A stretch of DNA of 64,000 nucleotides, from the NCBI GenBank assembly GCA_038503075.1, contig JBCAML010000008.1, positions 1,178,001 to 1,242,000 on the forward strand, read 5' to 3'. The notes below the pieces were generated by a model. The model was not told the DNA's origin and searched no databases. It saw only the letters and a program-made list of their open reading frames with translations. The DNA is from Gyromitra esculenta (Eukaryota; Ascomycota; Pezizomycetes; Pezizales; Discinaceae). Every line of letters starts with the position of its first letter. Within the stretch, counting starts at the first letter, position 1. This document shows positions 58,897 through 64,000 of this stretch, piece by piece. The translations under genes and the position numbers were made by a program.

Positions 58897-60045
58897 GCTC
58901 AAGATAAGGATATTTGTAAGGATAGTATGAGGTTTACGATCTAGGTTACTCGGATTTACTGTGACTGTGGCAGAATAGATGGTTTCTTGACTGTATGTTC
59001 TCAAATCATAATTGGTCACTCGTTCTTGGCGTTGCTAAGGTTGTTGGTTATAGCTTTCTAATATGTGCGGGCTCCGCAGATCGGTCGGAGGTCGAGCTCT
59101 CGGTGAGTTCTCGGCGGGCTCGGCGGAAGCGTAGGAACAGGAAAAGTACGGGTACCTTATAAGTACGAAGTAGTATATAGAAGGAGGGGAAGGCGAAGCT
59201 TCCCCCAAGCAAGTAATCGATCGCTATTGACCTCTCTATGTGCCTACTATTACAACAAAGACTGCTGAAACTATTAGTATTGCGTCCTAGCCAAAGCTCG
59301 ATCGTAGTCTAAAGCTCAAAGAAAAAAAGCCTCTGCACTATTGTCTATTTATCTATTCACTCAGCATCAAATCTCTGCATTAAGCTTTTGAAATATATTT
59401 ACTTAGTGGGATTGATACTCATGATAAAGAGATCATCTCCACCTAACATTACATTTTATTTGCTCGCATCATACTTGCGATTACCTTCGGCGACCTAATC
59501 GTGTAATTTGTCTCTGGGCGAACAGCGGGTTAAGAGGCGCCTAACTATGGTATGGCTGGTAGAGAGAAACCTATTGTTTTTCTGTCTTTACCCCTACAAA
59601 CTCTAGATTTTTATTTCCGTATTTCCATCCCTAGATATCGATCGTAACTGCAGATTAAGGTTCCCGCTGAGCCAAGTTTCAAGTGTGATTTTTTTATCTT
59701 TGCCATTCAGTATCTTATCAATATGCCGTATGAGGGTTAGATGGCCTACCTTCCAGTTAATAGAGACTTTGCGCAAATAGATCCAACTCCGATTTCTAGC
59801 AATTTGATTGGTGCTGATCAGCTTCCGGTTAGTCAAAAACCAAGGCTAGCTTAAAAGCGCAAAGTTTCTAATCTTCGAGTTACGTTTGCATGTTCTTCAG
59901 TATCTAACCTCTGCAGCTGGCACCACTGTTTACGTCGCTGTGACGTCAGCTCGTGATATCCCGAGGAAAATCAACTCACATTCCACTTCTCCGTCGAAAT
60001 TCCTATTCTCACTTTCACACGCCTCTGCAAAACTGACCTATAAAG
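58897..60045. other. Intergenic
   Basis: No gene recognised. A short GC-rich patch lies at 59060-59140. The rest is AT-rich. The minus frame at 59603-59836 has no domain. Confidence 0.45.
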
Positions 60046-60628
60046 ATGACAACCAACGTAGACCACGTCCCATTTGAATCTACAGCCGAAGATGCTGCTG
60101 ACCACAGGCGCCAACTCATCCTTGTTGTCTCTGGTACCACTAGTTCCCAGATCGCCGAAAGCCTAGCCACCGAGATCGGAACCGATTACATTGGCGGTGC
60201 CACTATCCTGCAGGATTTAAAAGAGGGCAGCAATAAGGCTGAGGCTCGTCTTTCTCATTCTCAATTGACCACAGTCTTGAGTTTCCAGGGCCCTGAACTG
60301 TAGCAAACAGTGAGGGAGATCGTCTGACAACCAATAGAAACTCGCACGAGCAGCTTTAAAAGTCTCTCTACATACGGGAATTGCAATTCTTACGCTACCT
60401 GAGACTACGTTTCCGCTGAAGAAATTCAGGCAGGCGATACCAAAGGACGTGGACGTGAGGTTTGTTCTTTGTGACGAGAAGGCTAGAGTAACAGAGACTA
60501 TAGAAGGCCAAGATGATAGAGACGGATTGAAGTGTTTGAAGGTAGATGTAGATGAAGGCAATGGCGGCATTGAAGCAGTAGTTAGGAAGATTGAGACGGA
60601 GGTTTGGGGGGTGGGCTCCGAGTCCTGA
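60046..60628 (+). CDS. Small protein resembling a degenerate gluconokinase-like fold
   Basis: Two exons, 60046-60273 and 60338-60628, with a 64-bp intron (donor GTCTTG, CTGAC branch, acceptor TAG), give 172 residues in frame. The start LILVVSGTTSSQIAESL aligns in character with P-loop kinases but lacks the Gly-Lys-Ser/Thr of Walker A. The middle block ALKVSLHTGIAILTLPE and the end LKVDVDEGNGGIEAVVRKI resemble the CSALK and C-terminal VDV segments of fungal gluconate kinases. ATP-binding is therefore doubtful. It may be a pseudo-enzyme or a decaying gene. The donor is weak, so an unspliced 85-residue product is an alternative. Confidence 0.5.
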
Positions 60629-61351
60629 GGGTGTGGAGGGGCTTTGATATACATTAAAACTCTTTGTCTCCTGAATCCACTGTTTCCGGGCTTCTACTGC
60701 TTCTGGGGACTCCCACTGCTTTCGTCCATATACGGGGTTTTAATTCAACGGCGTCATACTATCTATTTCAACATTTTAACGATAAAAAATCCATGCGATC
60801 AAACTTTCAGAGAAAGATACCAGTGGGTTATGTATGTCTGCTCTAGCTATGATTTTAAATCGGCCTAAAAGATACATGTATTGAATCCTGCCGTTGGCAG
60901 CTGTGCAAGCAATCCCTCCTCTTTTTTCAGTGACGCGATGTCGCTGATGTCACTAGATTCTGCGGCGCTGGACCGCTGCCCGTTCACTTATCCTGCTTTT
61001 GAATATGCGCTGCAAGAAAATTGCTTGTTCTAGAGGTGGTCCAAATGCATGTCTGTGTCGAGGAAGTGTGCCCGGGAGCTGGTGGGGTCTATCTATAGGC
61101 ATCGTCTTATAACTCTTAAACATTGACGTGTGGTAGTTCGCCCATTTTTAATTCCTTCACTCATCAAATTCCTCCAGCGATTTGTCCCCTCCTGAATAGC
61201 ATATTGTGTTTGATAGCTGGATTCTAGTATGTGCTTTATCTTTTTCTGAAAAGTATTCTTTCTTAATTCTTGGTATTTAGCCCTTAATGAATGGCCAACT
61301 ATTTGTAGGGAAACACCTAACCCTTATTCTTAGTACTTGACCTAGTTAGCC
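60629..61351. other. Intergenic, AT-rich
   Basis: Nothing recognised. The frame at 60644-60868 is T-rich and without domain. Confidence 0.45.
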
Positions 61352-61687
61352 TTAGTGAGCATCATCTTCGTTCTCTGTTACTACGTGATACCTTCTTCGA
61401 GGTTCAAAAGGTTTAAAGTCTACGTCTCCATCAGTAACGATAACCTCATCATCTCCTTTGTGTCCAATTTTCCTTCCCAAAGTCATTGATGTCTCCACTA
61501 CCTCGCTAGCGATAATTGTGTCGTCCATGACCTGTGAATAGCCAATGACAAGTTTTTTATGCCCTAGATTCCCTGACTCGTCTACACCTCCTCCTATTAT
61601 GATCGGAAAAGTATTAGAACGGCTTGAATCCACATTAACATGAGCAGAATATGGTTTCTGTTGCTTTAAGGGCAACCGAAAGAGGAC
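61352..61687 (-). pseudogene. Possible orphan coding fragment
   Basis: More than 107 codons are open without an ATG at the front. The translation is balanced and protein-like (IIIGGGVDESGN, TSMTLGRKIGHKGDDEV), with an acidic end. Directly upstream on this strand lie two MITE-like elements, so this may be the last exon of a gene cut off by transposon insertion. No family is recognised. A chance frame cannot be excluded. Confidence 0.3.
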
Positions 61688-61760
61688 CCCTTAGAATTTC
61701 TTTCCATCTCATTGGCCTAGTTTTTTTTTCCAGATGTGATACATCCATGTTCTTCGTGTA

Positions 61761-61883
61761 CTCGTATTCTTATGACGTTTTTAAAATGGGCCAGGACCGT
61801 ATATCATACACACTGCCCTGAACCTACCTACTTTATATGGGATGCAGAGGTAGCCCGGTTTAAAAACGTCATGAGAATGCGAG
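61761..61883. mobile_element. Short MITE-like inverted-repeat element 1
   Basis: It is 123 bp. The ends CTCGTATTCTTATGACGTTT and the reverse complement match over about 25 bp with two differences. TA flanks it at 61759-61760 and 61884-61885. Confidence 0.6.
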
Positions 61884-61885
61884 TA

Positions 61886-62503
61886 TATGTTCTGTCCCAT
61901 ATGCCAAGATATGGGATTTGCAAAGCGTTCAAACCATTTCTAAATAGTACATTCTACTTCCAAAGTAGAATATACCATATACAAATATTTGCAAACAGAA
62001 CAACTTTGTATTTGGTACAACCCATATTAAAAGTGTTGCTCTATATCCAAAGCATACCTACAAATAAACTGGTTTTTATAATCCGAAAAAACCAAAACCA
62101 AAATCAAAACAAATCAAAATCAAAACAAGTCAAGATCAAAATCAAAACAAGCAGCAGAAACACTCAAAAGTAAAAACTGTTTTTTAATGATGCTTTGCTG
62201 CAAAGATGTTTCTAGAATGGAGTGTTTCGCTGGAAGGGTGTTTCGCTAGATGTTTCTGGGATAAAGGATGGGATGTTTCGCTGGTGGGATGTTTCAGAGA
62301 TGGAGGATTTTTTTCCTGCCAGCCCACAAAAATTATTTTGGCTAGTAAAAATCTATTTTCAAATTTTTAGAAATTAAAAAATTGACATACAGTACAAGCT
62401 TTGCTTATGGAACAACCCATATTAAAAGTTATACTATTTGCCAATATTGGTAAACAGTATGTACGCTTTGCAAATCCCATATCTTGACATAGGACGGAAC
62501 ATA
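61886..62503. mobile_element. MITE-like inverted-repeat element 2
   Basis: It is 618 bp. Its ends (TATGTTCTGTCCCATATGCC onward, and the reverse complement at 62464-62503) match over about 40 bp with a few differences. It shares the TA at 61884-61885 with element 1 and has TA at 62504-62505. The interior has an A/C-rich simple run (62090-62160) and repeated GTTTCGCTGG words; ACAACCCATATTAAAAGT occurs twice in direct orientation (near 62018 and 62412). It has no coding capacity. Confidence 0.6.
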
Positions 62504-62505
62504 TA

Positions 62506-63696
62506 TGGAAATTATCGTCGACATCTATTTCTGCTAACCTGCACTGGAGCCACTGCTTATTGTGGCACTTTAGGCATATAAAATCTGCTAATACGTATAC
62601 AGCAGAGGACGAGAAACCGCGTTAATACACAGGAGGATTGAGGGTTCGGGTAGTACGTGACAATTAGGTGGGCGTGTTTCTGGAGCTCCCGGCGGAAGCA
62701 AGGGGCGCGTGAACATAATACTAGCACATTGTTACCAGCGAGCTATCGTCAAAGGAAGGACCGAGACACTAAATTGATTGATTGAGAAAAGAGCATTAAT
62801 AGGTAAGTCTATTGCCCATAGATTTTGATGAAGTGGGTGAGTAGAAATGAATATGATTGAAGGATGAATGGATTGATATGCGTTTGTATGATATTAAAGA
62901 GACAGTCGTAAATTTGTTCTCGAAACGGTTTGCATAAGAGGCAGTACCACAAAAATTTACGAGAAATGGAATCATCCTAAGACATCCAGCATCCAGTAGG
63001 CCAATATACCGGTATGGGCTAGGCACGAGATTACATATTTCATTCCTAAAAAAAGCTTATTTTGGGTTAGTCGTCTACCCATAGGAGAGAAATTTTGACT
63101 ATTTGGCATACTACATACATTGCTCGCCTTAGAAATTTGCCCCAATCTTGCGCGTTAGATCCATTTTACAGTTACATGTATGTCCCCTTCGCTATCACGT
63201 GGCTGGTTGTTAAAGTTAGGTTAGTACTAAGCACTTCTATTTATATTTTATTTGGAGGAACTTGGTTCATGCAATATTTCATGATAGCGAGTGTCAATCT
63301 TCAACAATACTGAGTAACTAGAATTCTTAATACTCATACGGTAATAACATACAGGGTAACAGAAAACCTCTTCTCCAGAGAATAGCAGGAATGGGGGACA
63401 TGAGAAAAGTGAAATTTTGGTTAGGGAATCATGCATAGTTACACAGTGAAACTGGAGGAGACAAAGGAAAATGAAGCGATAAAAAAATGTATTTATGAAT
63501 AACCCAGTCCCTTTTCCAAGAAAAAGCTAACGGCGTTGAGCACCACCCATTACAGAGAAAAGGATGGCTACTTTTCTTAGTCCCCCAGAGGAACAGAAAC
63601 TCATCATACTTACGAAAAAAAAATCAGTAAATTCCAACTTTATCGTTTTACAAAGAAAAATTGAATCAAAAATAGTTCGTTATCAATAATCACGCT
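62506..63696. other. Intergenic, 3' flank of glutamate synthase
   Basis: AT-rich; no gene recognised. Frames at 62796-63436 have no domain. Confidence 0.45.
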
Positions 63697-64000
63697 TTAA
63701 GCGGAAGCAACTGCAATGGCTTGAAGAGGCACTCTCTCCGCTCGTCCGAGGATTTCAGCAGGGTGTGCGCTCCTATGCACGATTCCTCCAGTGACGGGGA
63801 GTTGTGTTGAGCTCATGAGATACTCGTCTACCTCGCGAGCGCATTGTCTTCCCTCATTGATACCCCTAAAAAAACGTAAGCATCATTGATTTTCGTGGAA
63901 AGTTTACCAAGTTAATGAAACTCACCAGACAATCAAACTCTGTCCCCTTCTACAATCGCCAGCAGCAAAGACACCGGGTTCAGAGGTGGAATAGCCCCCC
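63697..64000 (-). CDS. GLT1: Glutamate synthase (GOGAT), C-terminal end, cut by the window edge
   Basis: Makes glutamate from glutamine and 2-oxoglutarate. Only the last two exons are present: 64000-63926 and 63865-63697, joined in frame. The peptide GVFAAGDCRRGQSLIVW continues across the splice to GINEGRQCAREVDEYL and LPVTGGIV. This is the FAD/NAD(P)H-binding C-terminus of the large fungal enzyme. The remaining roughly 2,000 residues lie beyond the window. Confidence 0.9.

Noticed and set aside
61736..62173. 145-codon frame on plus
   Set aside because: It runs through both MITE-like elements and a simple A/C-rich run, so it is a by-product of repeats.
1..64000. CRISPR arrays or bacterial operon features
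   Set aside because: The window is spliced fungal DNA; the direct repeats found are minisatellites, LTRs and duplications.

Overview
The window is nuclear DNA of a filamentous ascomycete (Pezizomycotina). Genes carry many short introns (about 45-85 bp), intergenic DNA is AT-rich, and the gene set is typical: GH75 chitosanase, dipeptidyl-peptidase V, a KDM4-type demethylase, a YAG7-like protein and an M1 aminopeptidase. The class cannot be fixed from sequence alone. Most gene models were built by hand from splice signals and reading-frame phase, so exon joins are inferences supported by exact frame bookkeeping.

Layout. 0.7-6.2 kb: a Rab1-type GTPase (ypt1) and an M1 aminopeptidase (APE2), both on minus. 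7-20.2 kb: a three-level nest of transposons. A Tad1-type LINE (minus, bounded by a 12-bp target-site duplication) is split by a Ty3/gypsy chromovirus (minus, two 418-bp LTRs, 5-bp duplication). That element is in turn split by a divergent solo LTR in the opposite orientation (5-bp duplication). 22.4-25.1 kb: an APC15-like APC/C subunit (plus) converging on a WD40 protein (minus). 25.1-27.6 kb: no clear gene, but a pyrimidine minisatellite next to a GC-rich, strongly base-paired island. 27.6-34.1 kb: a GH75 chitosanase with a predicted GPI tail, a small membrane protein, and a large fusion of a haem peroxidase/dioxygenase with a cytochrome P450. 34.1-37.3 kb: a gene desert with a 46-bp inverted repeat and a TA-flanked MITE-like element. 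37.3-48.3 kb: a KDM4-type demethylase, a YAG7-like RGG protein and an unrecognised protein, all minus. 48.4-60.6 kb: dipeptidyl-peptidase V, an unknown intronless gene (minus), pyruvate dehydrogenase E1-alpha, a zinc polyol dehydrogenase and a degenerate kinase-like protein. 60.6-63.7 kb: AT-rich DNA with two abutting TA-flanked inverted-repeat elements. The window ends in the C-terminus of glutamate synthase.

Most genes are unlinked housekeeping functions: vesicle traffic, peptide turnover, cell cycle, chromatin, pyruvate oxidation and nitrogen assimilation. The item most worth attention is the 30.1-34.1 kb fusion. A predicted lumenal animal-peroxidase-like domain, with a cyclooxygenase-style Tyr/His motif, is joined through a membrane segment to a P450 whose I-helix lacks the usual oxygen-activating motif. 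That layout resembles a covalently linked oxygenase plus rearranging P450. The nested transposons are also unusually legible, with all three duplications preserved.
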